Assembly (NCBI GenBank): GCA_916613615.1
Contig: OU744732.1
Location: 47,297,227 to 47,361,226 of the forward strand
Source: Steromphala cineraria
Taxonomy: Eukaryota > Mollusca > Gastropoda > Trochida > Trochidae
Length of the DNA: 64,000 bases
Direction of reading: 5' to 3'
Made by a program: the position numbers and the translations under genes. This document shows, one piece after another, positions 56,123-64,000 of the stretch; position 1 is the stretch's first letter, and every line of letters begins with the position of its first letter. The notes below the pieces were generated by a model that was given only the letters and a program-made list of their open reading frames with translations, had not been told where the DNA came from and searched no databases.

Positions 56123-57954
56123 CACCATAACCCAGCAATCATATTTCCCTGCATTGCATGAAACAAACCTGAAAAGAACCTGTGCAAAAGTTGTATTTTA
56201 TAGAGTTAATGTTAAGAAATAACCCTCAAACAACAAAAGTAACTAGGCTAGCGGACGCGGCTAATTTAATACACTGCTATAATTTAATGGCTAACTGACA
56301 GTACAGAATAAAATATCTAAAAGTTGTTGCCCGTACGCCATAGCATAACATGAAGAGCTTGAGAAAAACATGACATTTCACAAAATTTTACGTCCGGAAA
56401 TGTACGGGAAGCTAATAGGGATTCAGTTATATATACGTTCCGTTTTACAATGTTCGCAACTTGTTTGCCAAATTACTCACAGCAAACACAACACCCATCC
56501 ATTCCTGCATTTAGGTGAGGTGATCTTGGGTATATCGCCGCTTTCAAGAGTATTTCACTTATATCACGACAGGTAATAGTTACTAGCATAGTAAATTGTA
56601 TGCATCGGATAATGGCAGGGACACTTTGTCGGAGAGGCCAGTACGACAACCAGATAACTAAGCGCAAAACACTTACAATCGGATCGTAAGTCTACAATCG
56701 ATTGTAATCAATTTCGAAAGAATGGGCTGCAATCGACTGTAACTTAACATCTGCATTGTGGGACGGCACCAAGAATATCAGACAGTTCACTATGTATTCA
56801 AGTATAGTCACATCACATCTCAATCATGGAACAACTTTCATGAGGAAGGGTCTGTCGTGCCAATCCGTAACTAAATAAATCTTACAATACTATGGTTTCA
56901 TCCCTAGCCTCTCGAATCGAGTTTTTACTGCAGAAACAAGTCTATCTGCGAATTTTAGCATAACATAATCCTGAGACTGTGGAGGGTTCATATGTTCATT
57001 CCTCTCTGCCCAGTAATGGTGGACGAAGGCCGTGTCTTCCCCAACGAACTCGTGTCTCCATCCGGGCTTGAACTGCTTTACGTAGTGGATGGTCATCTCG
57101 TCTATAGCGTCCGGCTTGACCAGAGCTTTGGGCATGATGAACTGACCATTGGTCTTCATCCTTGTGTTGAACAGTAGAGGATGGATCCCGAACTCCATGG
57201 CTTGGTCCCGAAGAGGGAAACTTGCCAAGGACTTGTTCAGGAAGGTAGGGAAGAAAACGTTACGGAAAAGAAGCGCTCCTGCTCGGTCATGGTCAAGGTC
57301 AAGGTCGCTTTTGGTGAAGATGTCGTCTGCTAGTTCAACCAGTGTAGAATGTCTCCTTGGTACTATTATTTCATCAAAGTACATGAATAGAACGTATTTA
57401 GCTGAACCTCTCTGTGATAGAAGACAATCATGATAGGTGGACCATTCGGCCCAAAAAGTTCTCTATGACGACACTTCCGGTTGTATGCTGAAATTTCTAA
57501 GTTCGACAACTCCTTCTGATACGTACGACTCCAGGACTTTTACGATTCTTTGGGATTGGTTATCGAGATATATCAGATGTTTATCAACGCCAAGCATTTG
57601 GAACATCTCCATGTTCCATACTACACGAGCAACGTCGTCATATTGATTCACAAAAGGTTTGATACATCGGGTGATGGTGTTGTTCTTCTTTGAAGGAGGC
57701 CAGACGATTACTGGTTTTGAGATAGACTCTGAGTTGATTTCCTTGAAGATTACAGAGCTAGGTTGCCCCAGGCTGGCTAATACAGGGCAAATAACGTATC
57801 CGTTTCTGAATCTGAAATGGAACATAATTTAATCATTGTTCATGACATGAATTGGTACCGAAACATTGATAACATTTTAACAAATACGAATACTTTTTGG
57901 AGGACGAGTTTGAAACGACAAAAGCTCTTTTGTACGTTCATGTACTATAGTGTT

Positions 57955-58273
57955 CCACCACTGGACTCATTACCTTATCGTGGTGTGGTGGTTTGTGTGC
58001 TTCGGCGACCCCGAGAGCTATGCCAGCTGGAGTTAACATGCTCCTGGTAGGGTCACCCAAGCTGTACAGGTCAACGGGTAGAAGCCAGACCAAATGTGAG
58101 TCCTTCTAAAACCTGCTTTCTATCTCTCACTATGTCTTTCATTCCGTCTTTTCCCTCATCCTTTCGATCCCTTTCTCCCTTATCTATCTACTCTCTTTTG
58201 GATGACAACATCGACGTGTTTAATAACTGAAATATTGTTCAAAACACGTTAAACACCAACTCACTCACTCACT
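57955..58273 (+). mobile_element. Young RTE-like short retroelement, 11-bp target duplication
   Basis: ACTATAGTGTT occurs at 57944-57954 and again at 58274-58284. Between them, the start has CTTATCGTGGTGTGGTGG and ATGCTCCTGGTAGGGTCACC (typical of RTE-class 5' regions). The 3' end has ACTGAAATATTGTTCAAAAC, ACGTTAAACACCAAC and an (ACTC)n tail. The exact duplication marks a recent insertion, in the presumed intron of the GT92-like gene. It also provides the empty site for the MITE at 41876. Confidence 0.9.
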
Positions 58274-58662
58274 ACTATAGTGTTGCAGATATTTTACCAC
58301 AATTACAACATTAGTTTTATTCTGAATGGAATTTTTTGAAAATTAATGAAAGATTACATATAGTATTTTTCTCGAACTCCACGAGGTATTCCGAACCTTG
58401 ATTCTCCCAAGAATTTAGTTCATCTTAACGTTGGTTACCATGTGTATTGAAGCTTCGCTATGATTGAAAAACGAATAAACCAATGATGAAGGCTATCAGG
58501 CTACCATATAAAATAAAGACTAGAAAAATTATACAGCACATATACAAATAACAACAAATGTTATCTCTTAAAAGATTGTAATATCGCTTAAAGAGAAACC
58601 TGGTTGCCGGGCCTCGTTGCGCGTGCGCTACAGTTAGTTAGAGAACCGGTAACCACGTTGCT

Positions 58663-59027
58663 TTAAAGGGGCAGTAGCACGTTTTAATGGGGAATATACG
58701 GTGATGTCAGGAAAATGAAAGTTAATGGTTCCAATTGAAAGACAATGTATTTAAACTAAATGAAGCAGTACTTATTAAAATATTTATTGTAAAGGTCAGC
58801 CATGCAATTCCTTTTTCTTACACAAAATTAATTAAAGCTGTTCACACAAAATGGCCGCCAATGGACTTTATGTGAATCTCAATACTTTGTCCTCTGACTA
58901 TGGATGATTGACTTGTGTTATGTGATTTTTGACACTGTCAAATTAATACATTTAGCATTAACATATAATTATCAGTGAAAAATATAAAATACAAAATTAT
59001 CAAAAAATGTGCTACTGCCCCATTTAA
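58663..59027 (+). mobile_element. TTAA-flanked MITE, family D, best-preserved copy
   Basis: It begins TTAAAGGGGCAGTAGCACG and ends GTGCTACTGCCCCATTTAA. It sits between sequences that are themselves inverted (AACCTGGTTGCCGGGC at 58600 and GCCCGGGAACCAGGTTGC at 59055), so it may have inserted into an older foldback element. A terminal fragment (TTAAAGGGGCAGTAGC) is also at 59752. Confidence 0.85.
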
Positions 59028-59824
59028 AAAGAAACTTGGTTCATGGGCTCCTACGCCCGGGAACCAGGTTGCTTTAAGAGTTCAATCAATCTTAAGATTT
59101 ACACATGGGCGTATTTAGGAGGTAAGATACGTCGATGATGCAGTTTGATATACCCCATCGTCTCAATTCGGATTTTCTGCAAGTAATCTACTATGCACGT
59201 GAAGTTATGTGTAGCATTCTCGTGAACTATCGCCACGATCTTTACTTCCGATACCTCTTCTCTGTCGTCATAGTAACCGGCGTAAACATACGTCATGTTG
59301 TCATGGAGCTTTTGGAAGCCACAGACCCTTCATTTTGGAAAATTCCTGTTGAATATTCCCCTGAATCCATTTTCATTATTCTTCGAGCCTTCTTTGAGAA
59401 TGTTAACCCTTGCCATGTCGTGAAGAGGGAAATCAAATAAACTGTTGTGAAAACGATGGAAACAATTATCCATCGCTCCCCAGATTGCTGAAATATTGAT
59501 ACATTATACGTCAGTTTTTGAAAGGACGCCCAATCTCATTAAAATCAGATCGAACCTGACATCGGTACCTCTCACAAAACATTAGGTGACCAGAGTCACT
59601 AAAGTACCTTTTATAAAAAAAATTGTTTATGGTGTTTTTGCATTTGTTCCCAGAGTTTACAGGATCAATATACATTTTTAAGTTGAGACATATACATTGG
59701 ACGTTGAGAAAAATAGGAAATCAATGCAAACTAACAGTGCTTTTCTTTGCTTTAAAGGGGCAGTAGCTCGTTTTTTGATAATTTTATTTTATTTTTTATA
59801 TATATATGACTTATATATAGGCCT

Positions 59825-60184
59825 AAGTATGAATAGGGATGTCTACTCTTGAATTTTGTTTCCACAAAAATACCCCGATATGATAGTCCATTTAAATGGA
59901 AATCTCAATGTAAAGATTTTAGTATGACTATTTGCAAAAACAATAATTAAAATTGATTATGAATGATACATGAGCAAATGCAATTGGTGCAATCATAGAT
60001 ATATAAGTATGAATAGGGATGTCTACTCTTGAATTTTGTTTCCACAAAAATAACCCGATATGATAGTCCCTTTGAAAAGAAATCTCAATGTAAAGATTTA
60101 AGTATGACTATTTGCAAAAACAATAATTGAAATTGATTATTAATGAAATGTAGTTGGTGTATCAGAGAACATAGTAACCTACCC
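59825..60184 (+). repeat. 180-bp tandem duplication
   Basis: AAGTATGAATAGGGATGTCT, ATTTTGTTTCCACAAAAATA and GACTATTTGCAAAAACAATA recur exactly 180 bases apart with few differences. Confidence 0.9.
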
Positions 60185-60189
60185 ATCGC

Positions 60190-61660
60190 ATCGGCATAAC
60201 GGAGAGACGTATCATGGAAACTAATACATAATATTATGTGCTCAACGTTGTTTACTTTATTGTCATTTTATATACTATAAAGTGCAAGGTTTGTTTGTTA
60301 TCGCGTACGTTTATTGATGATAAAGATATATTGTGAGTTATTGCAATTCGAAGTAGAACTTACCTTCGAGTTTTGTGGCTTTTAGTTTACATTCCTGGTA
60401 TGTAAAATGTTAATAATAAAGTATTATTTTACAACCAAAATATGTACGTACAATGCCCTTTGATGCAACTAAATTACATTTACATTAAATCAAGGAAAGT
60501 GAATCAATATTTGAGATATAACGCTTATAAGAAGATGGACTTAATATCTGAACAGAGTAAAGGCTTGTTCATGTGTCAATCATAACCTAGAGCAAAGATA
60601 TTCAATTGACGATCAACCAAGTCTATTTATTGTCAATATTGAAAACAATTACTTCTGGGAATTAATATGAGTCTAAGCTAGTAAAATAATGAGATCAAAA
60701 GCTTGTCTGAAATCAAATTCTTGTTCAAATATCGTCTTATATGATAATTTCTGATACCAAGCTTGTCTATTTTAATAATTACTACTTTGATGTTTTTCCA
60801 CAGATTTATAAAATACAGACAAACGCATGACCTTTTTCAAACAATACCATTCTTATTATTTTATATGAGAAACCCAATTAACCATTCTTTTTCAGAAGGG
60901 TATCCTCCTTGGGGTACTTACTGCATAAAATCTGTATTTTTGCTATATGACAGGTTGTGACTATTTTTTACAATTAAAAAATACCAAAACATCGTTAAAA
61001 ACGTGTTCTGTTATCTGTTGTTACCACCCTGCATCCAGCCCTAGCCCTAGCGGCGTCCTTAGCGACAGGGGCAGATAACTCTAAACCTGCCTCTTTTCAA
61101 TCTGTCATCACAGGCGAACGGACGCTCTCAGTTTTCCTCTGAAGATTTTGTATTGACAAAGTGTTGTAGAAGCCAAGAAAATGTCTGAAGATAAAGACAA
61201 AGCGAATGTCGCATTTCTTCGCGTTGTGACTTAGAATTTTTCAAAACCGTGCGCACCACGTGTTGCGTAATGGCGGAGAAAAATGACAAACATGGCGATT
61301 TCTCGAAAGACCTTTTCCGACTAGAGGATTAGTCAATCTTTCGTATGGATTTCGCTTTCGTTTGGCACTTGCTAGTATTTATTCTTGTAATAAATAAGCT
61401 CCCTTAGACTTTGAGATTTTTTCTTCACCTTTGTGAAATTACTGGGTGTTGTAAATTTCTCTCGGTCGGCAAGACATGTTGTTTACATGTTCTTTTTATT
61501 ACAGGCTTTTGTTATGAGCTTGCTTTAGGAAGCCTTTATACATAACTCATATGCCTTAGAGTAGGATTATTACTCTCTCTATTTTTGTTGTCATGCACAC
61601 ATGTATCTTTCTATCTACATATTCGCATGCACGGTTGTAACTTTTCTTTGATATGATTGC
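60190..61660. other. Spacer, later part may be the DIRS element's 5' region
   Basis: 60190-61010 is AT-rich with nothing recognised. 61020-61330 is richer in GC, with CCAGCCCTAGCCCTAGCGGC and two short ATG frames (17 and about 19 codons). Its link to the retrotransposon is not certain because I cannot see a terminal repeat. Confidence 0.4.
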
Positions 61661-61669
61661 TTGCAGTCA

Positions 61670-61761
61670 TTCAAGAAATGTGCCAACTGCGGGAATCGTA
61701 TTCCTGAGACAGATGGTCACGACCTCTGTATCATCTGCCTCGCCGTCAATGGTGACCTTTA
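61670..61761 (+). CDS. Gag-head fragment with Cys/His motif
   Basis: FKKCANCGNRIPETDGHDLC followed by IICLAVNGDL and a stop. The C-x2-C...D-x-H-x3-C-x2-C pattern is what DIRS-type gag proteins begin with. No start codon is clear. The usual histidine after the second CxxC is not seen before the stop. Confidence 0.55.
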
Positions 61762-61930
61762 ATCATTATAGATTAGAATAGGCCGCATTTTCTCTGGTTT
61801 CTCTTCATCCATTCGGATAAATCTTTCGCCTTTTACTAAAGATTTCCGTGGAGAGGAACATCACAATGAGTCTATAGACCAATTTCTACAGCCCTGCCTA
61901 TGCAGGGTAAAAAGAAAGAAAAAGAGGCAG

Positions 61931-62383
61931 TTGACGGATGCAAACGGTTATCTGGCTCGCGACTCTATCCGGAGCTCCGCGGGTCAGATAATGGGCGCAG
62001 TGATGGGGCTGCGCCGGGTGTGGCTAAACTACTCCACCTTGCCACAACCCACCAAAAAACGACTGTTGGCTCTCCCGTTTGAACTAGGTAAAACCTTGTT
62101 CCCGGGTGCAACCACAGTCATAAAGGACACCGCGGACCAGCTATCTAGGATCAAGGACGTAAAGGGCGCCCTTGGTCACGCTGGCTCCAAGCGGAAGTCC
62201 CCCCTGGTTGACCCCCCTTCTGGACCACCGGCCAAGACCTACTCCGAGTGGAACTCTTCCATCCCACGAGGGGTAGGTCGGGGTCAGCCAGGGAAGCGAG
62301 GCAAGAAGCAGAAAGGGCAGCACCGCTCCAAGGGGCAGCAGCAGCCTTTTCGGGGGAAAGGGGGCGCCAACAAGGGTCCCTAA
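61931..62383 (+). CDS. DIRS gag-like protein, C-terminal part
   Basis: About 150 residues: a mostly helical part (GLRRVWLNYSTLPQPTKKRL) followed by a Gly/Lys/Arg-rich nucleic-acid-binding tail (GKRGKKQKGQHRSKGQQ). It stops in GANKGP. Its position before the RT and its basic tail support a gag role; the sequence itself is weakly diagnostic. The true start is uncertain. Confidence 0.6.
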   Translation: MTDANGYLARDSIRSSAGQIMGAVMGLRRVWLNYSTLPQPTKKRLLALPFELGKTLFPGATTVIKDTADQLSRIKDVKGALGHAGSKRKSPLVDPPSGPPAKTYSEWNSSIPRGVGRGQPGKRGKKQKGQHRSKGQQQPFRGKGGANKGP

Positions 62384-62539
62384 CTCCCCCACCGCTTCCG
62401 TCTGTGAACCGTCGGGGGGTCGTAGAACCACCGATGGCAGACATTGCCTCGACGAGCCGTCAGGGGGCCCTAGCGCCGCCGGTTACGGCAGACTGTGTCT
62501 CGGTGAACCGCCAGGGTTGCGGGGATCCAATGTCTTGTA

Positions 62540-63433
62540 CCGAGTCTTCCAGTAGGAGGCCGCCTGTCTCATTTCCTTTCGGAATGGGAGAAGGCCACGT
62601 CCAACGCCTGGGTCCTGTCCACGCTCAGGGACGGACATTTGCCTCTATGGAAGCATGGGCCACCTTCTTCTACAGGAGTCAGGAGCACCCCGGTGCCATC
62701 CTCTCAGGAGAAGGCGGAAGTTCTTCGAGCCGAGCTCGCAGCGTTGCTCGACAAGGCAGCTATCGAAGTGGTCCCAAAGGGACAGGAGGAGATCGGGTAC
62801 TACTCGACATACTTCCTGGTCACCAAGAAGGACGGAGGCTTCCGGCCCATTCTGAATCTGAAGCACCTCAACAAAATGTTGCAGGTGCCTTCATTCAAGA
62901 TGGAGACCTTGAGGTCAGTGATAGCGTCCGTAGAGACAGGGGATTGGCTTTCGTCGATCGATCTCAAGGACGCCTATCTTCACGTTCAAATGCACCCCCA
63001 GTTCAAGAAGTTTCTTCGCTTCGACTTCGACGGGGTGTGCTACCAGTTTCGTGTGCTCCCCTTCGGCATCTCTACGGCGCCAAGGGTGTTCACCAAGCTG
63101 ATGCTGATCCCGGCTCAGGTTGCCAGATCGCAGGGCAGGTGCTGTCACCCGTACCTGGACGACTGGTTAATCAGGGCTCTGTCCCGCTCCGGGAATCAGG
63201 AAGCCACTCAGAGCATTTTGAACATTCTACTTCGCCTGGGTTGGATAGTGAACTTAAAGAAATCAGACCTCGAGCCCTCTCAAGATCTTGTTTTCCTGGG
63301 GGCTCGGTTCCAGACGGCGACGGGGTTGGTTTCCCTTGCGCCGGACCGGGTGATCAAGGTCCCTCAGACCGCAGTTCTTTTTCTGCAGAGTCCCGCACAT
63401 CCCGCACGATCGTGGCGGCGACAGTGGATGTAG
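62540..63433 (+). CDS. Reverse transcriptase of DIRS-like element
   Basis: The open frame is readable from LPVGGRLSHFLSEWEKATSN at about 62540, before any ATG. RT boxes in order: YFLVTKKDGGFRPILNLKHL, DWLSSIDLKDAYLHVQMHP (first catalytic Asp), YQFRVLPFGISTAPRVFTK and YLDDWLI (catalytic YxDD). After about 63375 the frame drifts (VLFLQSPAHPARSW) and stops. The continuing protein is in another frame (SRTSRTIVAATVDVVRRARL), so a frameshift lies near 63370-63390. Confidence 0.85.
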   Translation, partial: PSLPVGGRLSHFLSEWEKATSNAWVLSTLRDGHLPLWKHGPPSSTGVRSTPVPSSQEKAEVLRAELAALLDKAAIEVVPKGQEEIGYYSTYFLVTKKDGGFRPILNLKHLNKMLQVPSFKMETLRSVIASVETGDWLSSIDLKDAYLHVQMHPQFKKFLRFDFDGVCYQFRVLPFGISTAPRVFTKLMLIPAQVARSQGRCCHPYLDDWLIRALSRSGNQEATQSILNILLRLGWIVNLKKSDLEPSQDLVFLGARFQTATGLVSLAPDRVIKVPQTAVLFLQSPAHPARSWRRQWM

Positions 63434-64000
63434 TCAGGCGAGCTCGCTTACGCATGAGACCAGTTCAGCAGGCGCTGGCCCAGCTGTGGTCACATGCAAG
63501 CAGTCTGGAGCAGTCAGTAGCTGTCCCCGAGTGGCTGTTGAGCCATCTCGAGTGGTGGACGGAGGAGGGCAACTTGTCCAGGGGTCTCCCATTGGACAAG
63601 CTTCAGCCGACAGTCACGGTTCAGACGGACGCTTCCCTCTCAGGCTGGGGGGGGGGGGGGGGGGGGGGGGGGGGTCCTGGGGGACCACTCAGCTTCGGGC
63701 CTGTGGTCTCTGGACGAGTCCAAATGGCACATCAATGTGCTGGAGCTACGTGCTGTCAGGAAAGTTTTCAGTCAGTTCCTCCAGATGCTGACAGGCCAGG
63801 TGGTGCGTCTAGAAATGGACAACCAGACGGCCTTGACCTACATCCTCAAGCAGGGCGGAACAGTATCCCCAGCGCTCCTTCAGGAGGCGTGGGAGTTCCT
63901 GCTCTGGTGCGATCGCTACAATATTCAGGTCATTCCAGTGTACCTTCCAGGGGTGGACAATGTCAGGGCGGACGCCTTGTCTCGCCGAATCCTGGCACCT
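63390..64000 (+). CDS. RNase H domain of DIRS-like element, frame broken at a poly-G run, cut by window end
   Basis: RMRPVQQALAQLWSH and TVQTDASLSGWG (first RNase H Asp) lead into a 28-base G run. The protein resumes after it with HSASGLWSLDESKWHINVLE (catalytic Glu), LEMDNQTALTYILKQGG (Asp) and LPGVDNVRADALSRR (final Asp). The downstream tyrosine recombinase is not in the window. Confidence 0.8.
63647..63674. repeat. Poly-G run of 28 bases
   Basis: An uninterrupted G28 inside the RNase H coding region, in place of the few G bases needed for SGWG. It is either slippage expansion or an assembly or sequencing artefact. Confidence 0.95.

Larger units (their letters stand above)
53455..56645 (+). 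repeat. Segmental duplication, copy 2
   Basis: Collinear with 49538-52556. Differences include a longer (TA)n tract at 55136-55163, one extra minisatellite unit, a 31-base insertion near 54265-54300 and an in-frame 6-base deletion near 56060. The terminal block 56576-56645 is the reverse complement of 52561-52630. Confidence 0.9.
56890..59326 (-). pseudogene. Glycosyltransferase family 92-like gene, probably broken
   Basis: The main exon runs 57811-56890 (minus, acceptor CATTTCAG). It reads FRNGYVICPV, then KPVIVWPPSKK, then MLGVDKHLIYLDNQSQRIVKVLESYV, a TAG at 57465-57463, and in the same frame TYHDCLLSQRGSAKYVLFMYF, DEIIVPRR and a C-terminal region with HYWAERNEHM, ending at a TAG. The order of Cys-Pro, LGVD..LIYLDN and the acidic FDE(I/F)IVPR motif is typical of GT92 (DUF23), which are type II membrane galactosyltransferases of the secretory pathway. 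An upstream exon at about 59326-59131 gives YVYAGYYDDREE, matching the family's vYsA.yDdR box. Its donor (phase 1) does not fit the acceptor (phase 2), and no N-terminal membrane anchor is found. The in-frame stop plus phase mismatch suggest a pseudogene. A missed exon or a nonsense allele is possible. Confidence 0.75.
61668..64000 (+). mobile_element. DIRS-like retrotransposon, 5' part, runs off the window
   Basis: Order: Cys/His gag head (61670-61760), gag-like basic protein (61931-62383), reverse transcriptase (about 62540-63433), RNase H (about 63420-64000). LPVGGRLSHFLSEWE before the RT, YLDDWLI at the catalytic site and RFDFDGVCYQFRVLPFG are typical of the DIRS group, which uses a tyrosine recombinase instead of an integrase. 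That gene would lie beyond 64000. The element is clearly more GC-rich than the host sequence. Frames are shifted at least twice, so this copy is dead or mis-assembled. Confidence 0.85.

Noticed and set aside
62141..62444. Minus-strand frames of 96-97 codons
   Set aside because: They are antisense shadows of the GC-rich gag region of the DIRS element.

Overview
The window is animal nuclear DNA, most likely from a marine mollusc (inferred; a gastropod is my best guess). The evidence is the AT-rich intergenic sequence, spliced genes with GT-AG introns of 0.3-5 kb, four genes of animal families, and a dense load of invertebrate repeats: L2/CR1-like and RTE-like non-LTR elements, SINE-like repeats, many foldback MITEs, a DIRS-type retrotransposon, and (ACTC)n tails typical of lophotrochozoan repeats. 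There is no operon-like structure.

Layout. 1-17000 (+): the C-terminal eight exons of a coiled-coil protein that begins before the window. Its introns hold a LINE fragment, tandemly duplicated pieces of its own exons, a 148-bp satellite-like array and a 1.1-kb element with six internal repeats. 17000-23000: intergenic sequence with MITEs. 23011-31909 (-): a complete eight-exon SUMF2-like gene (ER lumenal paralogue of formylglycine-generating enzyme) with a signal peptide, no catalytic cysteines and a C-terminal RDEL. One intron carries a relic duplicate exon split by a hAT-like element. 35008-39258 (+): a complete four-exon PCLAF (PAF15) gene with an E2F-type site just upstream. 39300-46000: nested SINEs, RTE remnants and MITEs. 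46053-47110: a 1.06-kb inverted-repeat element filled with CGACT/AGTCG motifs. 47727-48872 (+): an intronless SABATH-type carboxyl methyltransferase gene with its own TATA box, the most unexpected gene here. 49538-56645: a 3-kb segmental tandem duplication, with a foldback element at the junction and a small inverted block at the end. 56890-59326 (-): a glycosyltransferase-92-like gene that looks broken (in-frame TAG, exon phases that do not match). 59825-60180: a 180-bp tandem duplication. 61668-64000 (+): the 5' part of a GC-rich, frame-damaged DIRS-like retrotransposon that runs off the window.

The genes are unrelated in function (cytoskeletal-type coiled coil, ER, PCNA/replication, small-molecule methylation, Golgi-type glycosylation). 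No pathway links them. The more informative part of the window is its transposon archaeology: several insertions can be dated relative to one another through target-site duplications and an 'empty site' paralogue inside the same window.
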